A DNA stretch of 64,000 nucleotides, taken from Halobacteriovorax sp. (GTDB taxonomy: Bacteria > Bdellovibrionota > Bacteriovoracia > Bacteriovoracales > Bacteriovoracaceae). Within the stretch, counting starts at the first letter, position 1, and every line of letters starts with the position of its first letter. The DNA is taken from positions 309,726-373,725 of the forward strand of contig PBIO01000011.1 in NCBI GenBank assembly GCA_002720865.1, given 5' to 3'. The position numbers and the translations under genes are program-made. The notes under the pieces were generated by a model. That model had not been told where the DNA came from and did no database searches. It was given only the letters and a program-made list of their open reading frames with translations. Positions 44,468 through 51,647 of this stretch are shown piece by piece.

Positions 44468-44808
44468 GTTACCTCCTGGGCAAAATGGCCCCCAACTCAT
44501 GATTGGATGGGAGCGAGTTAACGTTCGTAAATGTCCGTGGAATGTAGCAAGGCCGGTTCAAAAGGTACAGAAGAAGTATGCTTCAAAGCCCCTAATGCCT
44601 CAATGCAGCATGGCACAGGATTCACGTCACCCAAGTAGCTGTAATCACATAACGAAAAGGCCAAATTTTTCTCTCGCATACGGCTTCACAGTACTGCCTT
44701 TGGGCCCAGGTCAAATGAATCCACTTACATCGCACTTATCCTTCCCATTAAACATAATTTAATTTAAATTTTCATACTGATAAAAATGCAGACTAGGGCG
44801 TAAAACTT
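44468..44808 (-). promoter_or_regulatory. Long GC-rich 5' leader of the S6:S18 operon, candidate autoregulatory RNA
   Basis: This 341-bp gap contains no convincing gene. On the minus strand it is more GC-rich than its surroundings and has several complementary segments: GGATTCA with TGAATCC around 90 nt apart, AAAGGC with GCCTTT, and a strong hairpin GCTCCC-AT-CCAA-N7-TTGG-GGGC (44488-44514) ending about 12 nt before AGGAGG. S6:S18 leaders that bind the S6-S18 pair and repress translation are known in several phyla; this position fits, but I could not confirm the conserved motif. A 53-codon frame inside (44518-44679) lacks a ribosome site. Confidence 0.5.
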
Positions 44809-45618
44809 TTGGATTTAACCATAATTCTTCCCACATTCAATGAAGCAAAGAATTTGCCGCTTCTTCTTGATCAGATTTTAAATTTAAATCTCGTCATGTC
44901 TTACGAAGTTATTATTGTTGATGATAACTCTTCAGACGGGACAGGTGATGCTGCTACTGAGTTTTCAAAAAAAGATTCAAGAGTAAGGCTGATAACTCGA
45001 TATGAGGACCCAGGTCTTATTCAGTCAATCCAAGAGGGAATTAGAAGCGCCAAAGGTAAATTTTGTATTTGGATGGATGCGGATCTTTCCATGTCGCCAA
45101 AACTTATTCCAATCTTTTTTGATGAACTAAATAGTGGAGTAGATCTGGTCCTGGGCTCACGCTATATTCCTGGCGGAGGAATGAAGGGCGTTGACCTTGA
45201 GAAATCAGAAGAAACAGGAACCATAGAAATTGTAAAGAACCTTTACGAATCAGAAGATTCACTTGTTTCTGCTTTTATTTCAAAATATGGAAATATTTTA
45301 CTTCGCTATATTTTACATCCATCAATTCATGATTACTCAAGTGGATACTTCGGCGGGAAAAAATCATTTCTTCTTGATAATCTCCCTAGAGGTACCTTTG
45401 TAGATTATTGCCAATCTCTCCCCTATAAGGCCATTAGAGATGGTTATATTGTAAAAGAAGTTCCCATGGTTTTAGCAACGAGAGTGCATGGGATATCGAA
45501 AACTTCAAACTCCCTATCTTGTATTTTAAAAATTGGATTTCAATGTTTCAGCCGGGCCATCTGGCTTAGGTTAAATTATAGCCCGCGAAAGGGACAAAAG
45601 AGGATTTATGAAAGTTAA
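44809..45618 (+). CDS. Family 2 glycosyltransferase (dolichol-phosphate-mannose-synthase-like)
   Basis: 269 residues from TTG at 44809. GT2 signature: IILPTFNEAKNLPLLL, VDDNSSDGT, then WMDADLSMSPKL and LVLGSRYIPGGGM, matching polyprenol-monophosphomannose synthases (Dpm1-like). No membrane segment at the C-terminus. Transfers a sugar from a nucleotide donor to a lipid carrier or surface polymer. First gene of a seven-gene plus-strand cluster; overlaps the next gene by 11 nt. Confidence 0.88.
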   Translation: MDLTIILPTFNEAKNLPLLLDQILNLNLVMSYEVIIVDDNSSDGTGDAATEFSKKDSRVRLITRYEDPGLIQSIQEGIRSAKGKFCIWMDADLSMSPKLIPIFFDELNSGVDLVLGSRYIPGGGMKGVDLEKSEETGTIEIVKNLYESEDSLVSAFISKYGNILLRYILHPSIHDYSSGYFGGKKSFLLDNLPRGTFVDYCQSLPYKAIRDGYIVKEVPMVLATRVHGISKTSNSLSCILKIGFQCFSRAIWLRLNYSPRKGQKRIYES

Positions 45619-46834
45619 CTGCCGTCTTTGTGACTCTAAAAAAATGACACAATTTTTAGATTTAGGTCATCAACCACCTTCCGATCAATTTGTTAGAGCG
45701 GAAAGACTAGATAACAATATTACATACTACCCATTGAGAGTTGTAAGTTGCGATCAATGTAAATTTGTTCAACTTGACCACGTAGTAGATCCAGAAATTC
45801 TTTATCAAGATGACTACCCTTATGTGTCTTCTACAACAAATGCCGGTCGAAGCCATTTTGATTCTTTCGCAGGTAGTGTTGTTGAGAAGTACAAGCTTAG
45901 TAAAGACGATATGGTTATTGATATTGGAAGTAATGTTGGCGTACTTCTAGATGGGTTTAAGAGACGTGGAACTAAAGTTCTTGGTATTGACCCCGCTCCA
46001 AATATTGCGGCCATCGCAGAATCAAATGGAATTCCAACGAAAGTTGCCTTCTTCGGTCACGGAGTAGCAGACATGGTTAAAGAGACTCATGGTCATGCCA
46101 AAGTGATTACTGGTTCAAATGTATTTGCACATATCAACGACCTAAACAAGGTTATGGAAGAAGTTGATACTTTATTAGACGAAAAAGGTGTTTTTATTAT
46201 TGAGGTACCTTACCTAAGGCATCTCTTTGATTTTATGGAATACGATACTATTTATCATGAGCACTTATCTTATATTTCATTGATGCCGCTTGTTCCTTTT
46301 TTCAAAAAGAAAGGTTTTGAGATCAGTCATCTCGACGAAGTAAAGATCCACGGTGGATCTCTTAGAATTCATATTTCTAGGATTGGTGATTATACGCCGA
46401 CTCCGATTGTTGAAGAAATGATTACAAGTGAAGAAAGGGATGGCATACATGAGCAAGAAAACTTAGAGAACTTCGCTCGTAAAGTTAAAAAGAATCGTGA
46501 TGACTTGATTAAACTTATTCACAACCTAAAGGCAGATGGAAAAAGAATCGCCGGTGTAAGTGCTCCAGCTAAAGGGATGACTTTATTAAACTACTGCGGA
46601 GTAAGTAAAGACGATCTAGAATTTGTCACTGAGAAGTGTGAATTAAAAATCGGAAGATTTACTCCAGGTTCAAACATCCCAGTTATGCGTGATGAGGATC
46701 TTATAAGCCATGAGATTGACTATGCTCTTTTGTTGGCTTGGAATTTTAAAGACGAAATTATTAAGAACTTACCTGAGTTCAGAGAAAGAGGTGGTAAATT
46801 TATCATTCCTATTCCTGAACCACATATCGTTTGA
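45608..46834 (+). CDS. Sugar C-methyltransferase
   Basis: 408 residues with three parts: an N-terminal zinc-binding domain with paired Cys (CRLCDS and CDQCKFVQ), a central SAM-binding domain (VIDIGSNVGVLLDGF), and a C-terminal domain beginning around KRIAGVSAPAKGMTLLNYCG. This is the architecture of NDP-hexose 3-C-methyltransferases such as TylC3. It adds a C-linked methyl to a keto-sugar nucleotide, giving branched deoxysugars. Fits a surface-glycan role with the adjacent cupin and DegT genes. Confidence 0.85.
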   Translation: MKVNCRLCDSKKMTQFLDLGHQPPSDQFVRAERLDNNITYYPLRVVSCDQCKFVQLDHVVDPEILYQDDYPYVSSTTNAGRSHFDSFAGSVVEKYKLSKDDMVIDIGSNVGVLLDGFKRRGTKVLGIDPAPNIAAIAESNGIPTKVAFFGHGVADMVKETHGHAKVITGSNVFAHINDLNKVMEEVDTLLDEKGVFIIEVPYLRHLFDFMEYDTIYHEHLSYISLMPLVPFFKKKGFEISHLDEVKIHGGSLRIHISRIGDYTPTPIVEEMITSEERDGIHEQENLENFARKVKKNRDDLIKLIHNLKADGKRIAGVSAPAKGMTLLNYCGVSKDDLEFVTEKCELKIGRFTPGSNIPVMRDEDLISHEIDYALLLAWNFKDEIIKNLPEFRERGGKFIIPIPEPHIV

Positions 46835-46841
46835 GAGAAAT

Positions 46842-47216
46842 ATGAAATACACAAAGATTGAAAACAATTTTGAAGATGATCGCGGAATAATTAGAGATAT
46901 CCTATCTCACGAGCCAATTGATGCTGTTACAATTATAACTTCTAAAGAAGGTGCTGTTAGGGCCAATCATTATCATAAAGAAACATATCAATGGACTTAT
47001 GTCATGAAAGGCAAAATTAATTATGTCTCTCAGTTTAAAGACGAGGAAGTAAAAACCACAGTCTTGAATGAAGGTGACTTGGTTGTTTCAGAACCATTTG
47101 AATCACATGCACTTCAAGCTGTTGTTGATTCAGAACTCATGATCTTAACTCGTGGCCCTCGCGGCGGAAAAGAGTATGAAAGTGATACTTTTAGGCTTGA
47201 TAAGCCACTTATTTAG
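46842..47216 (+). CDS. Small cupin protein (possible sugar isomerase)
   Basis: 124 residues from the ATG at 46842 after GAGAGAAAT; a longer frame upstream runs inside the methyltransferase gene and is spurious. Cupin motif ANHYHKETYQWTYVMKG gives His-x-His and the conserved Glu/Gly spacing, with a second motif FESHAL. Candidates are nucleotide-sugar ketoisomerases or epimerases of the WxcM/FdtA type; the following DegT aminotransferase supports this, but specificity is not readable. Confidence 0.75.
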   Translation: MKYTKIENNFEDDRGIIRDILSHEPIDAVTIITSKEGAVRANHYHKETYQWTYVMKGKINYVSQFKDEEVKTTVLNEGDLVVSEPFESHALQAVVDSELMILTRGPRGGKEYESDTFRLDKPLI

Positions 47217-47227
47217 TTAGGAGATCC

Positions 47228-48343
47228 ATGGATTTTATACCTGTTTCAGAGCCACTTTTTGGACAAGAAGAAGAAGACCTAGTCGTCGACTGCGTTCGCA
47301 CGGGCTGGATCTCTTCTGAAGGAAAGTATGTTCAAGAGTTAGAGGAGCTATGTGCTAAATACTCCGATGTAAAAGAAGGTATTGCGGTATGTAATGGAAC
47401 TGCAGCACTGGCCGTTGCAGTTGAAGCACTCAATTTACCTAAAGGCTCAGAAGTTATTCTTCCAAGCTTTACCATTATTTCTTGTGTCCTTGCCATTATT
47501 GAAGCTGGTCTTAAACCAGTTCTAGTAGATGCTGACCCAGAAACCTGGTGTATGGACACCGATCAAGTAGAGAAAAAAATCACGAAGAACACAAGCGCCA
47601 TCATGGCCGTGCATATTTATGGTCATCCCGTAGATATGGATCCTCTTTTTGATATGGCCAAAAAGCATGACCTAAAAATCATCGAAGACTTAGCTGAGGC
47701 TCACGGAACCACCTATAAAGGGATAAAGTGCGGCGCACTTTCAGATATTGCTATTATTAGTTTTTATGCCAATAAATTGATCACCACCGGTGAAGGTGGG
47801 ATGATCCTAACCAACCATAAAGAATACGCTGACCGAGCCAGATCTCTTAGAAATTTGGCCTTCAAACCTGAGAAAAGATTTCTCCACACTGAGATAGGTC
47901 ATAACTACAGGCTTAGTAATATTCAAGCCGCTATCGGAGTGGCGCAAATCAGAAAAATTGAAAAATTTATTGAAAGAAAAATTGAAATGGCCCGCATGTA
48001 TAATGAAGGTTTAAAAGATCTACCTTTGCAGCTCCCAGTTAAAAAAGATTATGCAAGAAATATTTACTGGATGTACGCCCTAACTATAAATGACGAAGTT
48101 GGGATTGACGCTGTGGAACTGGCGAAAAGAATGCATGCCAAAAATGTTCAAACGAGACCATTTTTTATTGGGCTGCACGAGCAACCGGTACTTCATGATT
48201 TAGGGCTGTTTATTAATGAGTCTTATCCAGTGACTGAAAGAATTTCTAAGCAAGGGCTTTATTTACCAAGTGGCCAGGCTATTACCAATGATCAGATTAA
48301 TCATATAGTTAAATCAATGATTGAAGTATTTAGTGAGTTCTAA
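47228..48343 (+). CDS. DegT/DnrJ/EryC1 sugar aminotransferase
   Basis: 371 residues. PLP fold type I: PSFTIISCVLAI, HIYGHPVDMDPL, EDLAEAHG and Schiff-base Lys183 in SFYANKLITTGEGGM; C-terminal NYRLSNIQAAIGVAQI. Converts a keto-sugar nucleotide to an amino sugar. Next to the cupin and C-methyltransferase it suggests a pathway to a branched amino-deoxysugar. GGAG precedes the ATG. Stop overlaps the next start (TAATG). Confidence 0.9.
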   Translation: MDFIPVSEPLFGQEEEDLVVDCVRTGWISSEGKYVQELEELCAKYSDVKEGIAVCNGTAALAVAVEALNLPKGSEVILPSFTIISCVLAIIEAGLKPVLVDADPETWCMDTDQVEKKITKNTSAIMAVHIYGHPVDMDPLFDMAKKHDLKIIEDLAEAHGTTYKGIKCGALSDIAIISFYANKLITTGEGGMILTNHKEYADRARSLRNLAFKPEKRFLHTEIGHNYRLSNIQAAIGVAQIRKIEKFIERKIEMARMYNEGLKDLPLQLPVKKDYARNIYWMYALTINDEVGIDAVELAKRMHAKNVQTRPFFIGLHEQPVLHDLGLFINESYPVTERISKQGLYLPSGQAITNDQINHIVKSMIEVFSEF

Positions 48344-49119
48344 TGGAAAATAAAACTTTTGGAAAAAATTATTCAAATAAGTACGATCTATTTTACGAAA
48401 ACAAAGACTATGAAAAAGAGTGTGACTTTTTGGAAGAGCTCTTTAGAAAATATAAATTAGACCCAAAATCTATTCTCGATCTCGGATGCGGAACTGGTGG
48501 ACATGTCCTACCGTTAGCAAGAAGAGGCTATAAGATGGCGGGACTAGACCTTTCAGAGCATATGCTTGAAATAGCTCAAGATAAACTAAAGAGTGAGAGT
48601 TTAGAAGCGGACTTAAGGCAAGGAAATATCATTGAATACGACTTTGATCAAAAGTATGACTCCGTAATCTCAATGTTTGCAGTCTATTCCTATGTTACTC
48701 AAAATGAAGATTTGCTCAGTAGCTTTAAATGTGCCAAAAAGCACTTGAAGCCTGGTGGAGCCTTTATTTTTGATTGCTGGAATGGTCCTGCAGTTTACAA
48801 ACACCGGCCACTTCAAAGACATACTAAAATAGTGCGTGAAGATGAAGAGGTTTTCAGACTGACTAATCCCATTCTAGACATTGAAAATCACGTCGTTGAG
48901 ACAAATTTTGAATTTTTATACTTAAAAAACAATGAGTTAGTGGGAAGAGAAAAAGAGCAGCATATGACCAGATTCTTTTTTCCTCAGGGACTAAGACAGC
49001 TTTTAAACACTGCGGGATTTGATCAGGTATATTTTTGCCCATTTCTCAAAACAGATAGTAAAATAGATGACGACTGCTGGTACTTAACAACAATCGCTTT
49101 TAATTCGGAGAGCAAATAA
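48343..49119 (+). CDS. Class I SAM-dependent methyltransferase
   Basis: 258 residues. Motif I ILDLGCGTGGHVLPLA, acidic GLDLS, then YDSVISMFAVYSY and the LKPGGAFIFDCW motif. Resembles small-molecule N- or O-methyltransferases acting on glycan or lipid substrates. No membrane helix. Start and stop codons overlap with both neighbours, so it is translationally coupled in the cluster. Confidence 0.85.
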   Translation: MENKTFGKNYSNKYDLFYENKDYEKECDFLEELFRKYKLDPKSILDLGCGTGGHVLPLARRGYKMAGLDLSEHMLEIAQDKLKSESLEADLRQGNIIEYDFDQKYDSVISMFAVYSYVTQNEDLLSSFKCAKKHLKPGGAFIFDCWNGPAVYKHRPLQRHTKIVREDEEVFRLTNPILDIENHVVETNFEFLYLKNNELVGREKEQHMTRFFFPQGLRQLLNTAGFDQVYFCPFLKTDSKIDDDCWYLTTIAFNSESK

Positions 49120-50648
49120 TGAAAGTTTTATTTCTAAATCCACCTGATAAATATACTCTTCCAGAATTTCCAGACGAAATGGGTAATAGTTTCATCGAAA
49201 CTGATGACTTTGGGCACTTCCCACCTCTAGGTATGCTCTATGTTTTAAGCTACATGGAAAAGCATGCTCCTGAGTATGAATTATTTTTTAAAGACTGTGT
49301 TGCGGAAAAAGTATCTCATGAAGATTTAGCCGCCTATATTGAAGAGGTTCAACCGGACTATGTTGGAATCACAAGTTTCACTATTGCTCTTGTTGATGTC
49401 ACAAAGGCCGCTGAAACCGTTAGAAAGGTTTGCCCAGATGCTAAGCTTGTTCTAGGTGGTCATCATCCAATCGCTTTTCCTCACGAAGCGGCTCAACTTC
49501 CACAGTTTGATGCTTGTATTGTTGGTGAAGGTGAAGTTGCTTTTACTGAGCTGATTAAGGCTTGGGATCAAGGAAAAGATATCAACGAAATTGAAGGTGT
49601 CTATACTAGAGAAAAAATCAAAAATTATGAAAACTCCACAGAGGTAGATACGAGATTTCTAAAATCCGTCTCCGTTCCTCCTGCTTATATTGATGATCTA
49701 TCAAGTGTGCCTATTCCCAATAGAAAATGGATTCGCCACATAAACTACGGAAGCGTTGTTGGAAAGTCTTCAAATATGGCCACAATCTTAAGTACACGAG
49801 GCTGTCCTTACTTATGTACTTTCTGTGACGTACCTTACAAGAAGTACAGAACCAGAAGTATTGAAGAAGTTGTAGATGAAATTGAAGAATGTATGGCCAT
49901 GGGTTATGACGAGTTTCATTTCTATGATGACCTTTTTAATATTACCTCGAGAAAAGTTATTCAATTCTGCGACGAAGTCGAAAGAAGAAACCTAAAATTC
50001 ACATGGGACTTTAGAGGTAGAGCAAATGTTGTTTCTAAAGAATCACTTATAAGAGCAAAACGAGCTGGTTGCCGACTGATTTCTTTTGGGGTTGAAACCG
50101 GGACAAACGAAGGACTTGCTGAACTTAAAAAAGGCGTTAAAGTCGAAAAGATCTTGCAGGTCTTTAAATGGTGTAGAGAGGTAGGGATTATTTCTCTAGC
50201 CGACTATATCATCGGCTTCCCTTTTGAGAGAACCGTTGCTGATATTAACAAAAACATCGATTTTCTAGTTGAAATGGACCCTGACTATGCCCAAGTCGGT
50301 ATTCTTATGCTTCTTCCTAACACTCCTTTATATAATCAAGGGATTGCCAAAGGACTTATTAAGCAAGGTGCCTGGGAAGAGTTTAGCTTAAACCCAACAA
50401 CTGATTTTCAAATCAGTCATTGGACAGAACACCATGATCTCTCTACTTTAGTAGCCCTTCAAACGGCTGCCTATAGAAGGTTTTACTTCCGACCGAAATA
50501 TATCTGGAGAAGTTTACTCAAGACGACTTCTTGGTATGAGTTCAAAACTAAGGCCAAAGGGGCCATCAAGCTTTTCTTTAGTAAAGTTGAAGCTAAGATA
50601 AAGTCGAAGGACGATGGTCTGATTGGTGACAATAGTTTTAGAGTTTAA
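49119..50648 (+). CDS. B12-binding radical SAM protein
   Basis: 509 residues. N-terminal cobalamin-binding-like domain (about 1-150, ending with ACIVGEGEVAF), then a radical SAM domain with the 4Fe-4S motif CPYLCTFC (Cys229, Cys233, Cys236), GVETGTNEG and a C-terminal helical region. These enzymes often methylate unactivated carbons or modify lipids (for example hopanoid and lipid methylases). In this cluster the substrate is probably a membrane or surface lipid or sugar. Start overlaps the previous stop. Confidence 0.88.
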   Translation: MKVLFLNPPDKYTLPEFPDEMGNSFIETDDFGHFPPLGMLYVLSYMEKHAPEYELFFKDCVAEKVSHEDLAAYIEEVQPDYVGITSFTIALVDVTKAAETVRKVCPDAKLVLGGHHPIAFPHEAAQLPQFDACIVGEGEVAFTELIKAWDQGKDINEIEGVYTREKIKNYENSTEVDTRFLKSVSVPPAYIDDLSSVPIPNRKWIRHINYGSVVGKSSNMATILSTRGCPYLCTFCDVPYKKYRTRSIEEVVDEIEECMAMGYDEFHFYDDLFNITSRKVIQFCDEVERRNLKFTWDFRGRANVVSKESLIRAKRAGCRLISFGVETGTNEGLAELKKGVKVEKILQVFKWCREVGIISLADYIIGFPFERTVADINKNIDFLVEMDPDYAQVGILMLLPNTPLYNQGIAKGLIKQGAWEEFSLNPTTDFQISHWTEHHDLSTLVALQTAAYRRFYFRPKYIWRSLLKTTSWYEFKTKAKGAIKLFFSKVEAKIKSKDDGLIGDNSFRV

Positions 50649-50666
50649 AGCTAGAGTAATTTTTCT

Positions 50667-51647
50667 ATGAAAGTTAAGATACTCGGTTGGGGATTGAGCC
50701 TAATTTTTCTCTATTTCACCTTCCGAGATATCAAATTTGAGTCGATATTAAACTACTTACATGTGGGTTTAATTAAGTGGGTTCTTCTTGGCTTTCTATT
50801 CTACCTCTTCTTTTTTATCTCAAGGGCCTACTACCAAATCAGTAATTTAAATTTTATTTTGCCAAATTTTAGATTTAAGAGTTCTTTAAGATCAATTGCG
50901 GTTTCTCAGTTTTACAATTCATTTTTGCCTGCCAGGCTAGGCGAAATCGCGAGGATGAATTACCTATGCAAAGAAGAAAATATTAGCAAAACGTCATACC
51001 TCAGCTTTATCTTCTTAGAAAAAGTTATCGACCTTGTATTCATGCTTATTCTTTTGCTGGCGGCAATCGTACTTGGACTATTCAATTTATCGGAAGAAAA
51101 CAATATTTTAATCTTGTTTTTATTCGTCTCTACTTTGATCGTCTTTATCTTTATTTATATTAAATTCAATGAGAGTTTCTTGAAGCTGGTTTTAAAGCTT
51201 ACACCTGGAAGTTTCAAAGAGTTGATTATCAACCTAAATAAAGAAGCTATCTCTGGGCTAAACTTTTTAAAAACAAAAAAACAAGTTTTTAAATCAATAG
51301 TTCTATTGACTCTTTCTTGGGGAGCGATGCTCTTAACCTTCTGGGCCTTTTCACACCATTTTATCATTAGATTTGGATTTCCTACCTACACTCCTTTGAT
51401 ACTCTTAATCTCAAGTTGTATTGCCATGGCCATCCCAAGCGCTCCAGCTGGTGCTGGCACCATTCACTATGGGATATATCTAAGTTTACTAATTTTAAAT
51501 AAACAAGCGGTAATAGAGCATAAGCAGGAAGTGCTAAGCTTTATAGTCGTTTTTCATTTCTTGAGTTTCTGCCTAGACTTCATTGGAGCAGGCACCCTTC
51601 AGTTTTTATTGAGAAATCAAACTAAAGGGTTAACGGAAAGAACTTAA
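50667..51647 (+). CDS. UPF0104/flippase-like membrane protein
   Basis: 326 residues with about eight membrane helices, including FYNSFLPARLGEIARMNYL and the C-terminal IAMAIPSAPAGAGTIHYG segment typical of the lysylphosphatidylglycerol synthase TM (UPF0104/GtrA-like AglD) family. It lacks the soluble synthase domain, so it is likely a lipid-linked intermediate transporter or flippase rather than MprF. Ends the plus-strand cluster and overlaps the convergent subtilase gene by 26 bp. Confidence 0.8.
   Translation: MKVKILGWGLSLIFLYFTFRDIKFESILNYLHVGLIKWVLLGFLFYLFFFISRAYYQISNLNFILPNFRFKSSLRSIAVSQFYNSFLPARLGEIARMNYLCKEENISKTSYLSFIFLEKVIDLVFMLILLLAAIVLGLFNLSEENNILILFLFVSTLIVFIFIYIKFNESFLKLVLKLTPGSFKELIINLNKEAISGLNFLKTKKQVFKSIVLLTLSWGAMLLTFWAFSHHFIIRFGFPTYTPLILLISSCIAMAIPSAPAGAGTIHYGIYLSLLILNKQAVIEHKQEVLSFIVVFHFLSFCLDFIGAGTLQFLLRNQTKGLTERT

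Noticed and set aside
44518..44679. 53-codon frame on the minus strand in the S6:S18 leader
   Set aside because: No Shine-Dalgarno before its ATG, and the segment is better explained as structured leader RNA. It remains a possible leader peptide.
44640..44700. Sequence resembling the start of group II intron domain V (GCCGTATGCGAG)
   Set aside because: The matching 3' half of the domain and any reverse transcriptase are absent.
44466..44762. 98-codon frame on the plus strand opposite the S6:S18 leader
   Set aside because: It begins inside the ribosomal gene start region, has no ribosome site and composition unlike its neighbours.
46710..46841. N-terminal extension of the cupin gene
   Set aside because: It lies wholly inside the methyltransferase gene; the ATG at 46842 has its own ribosome site.
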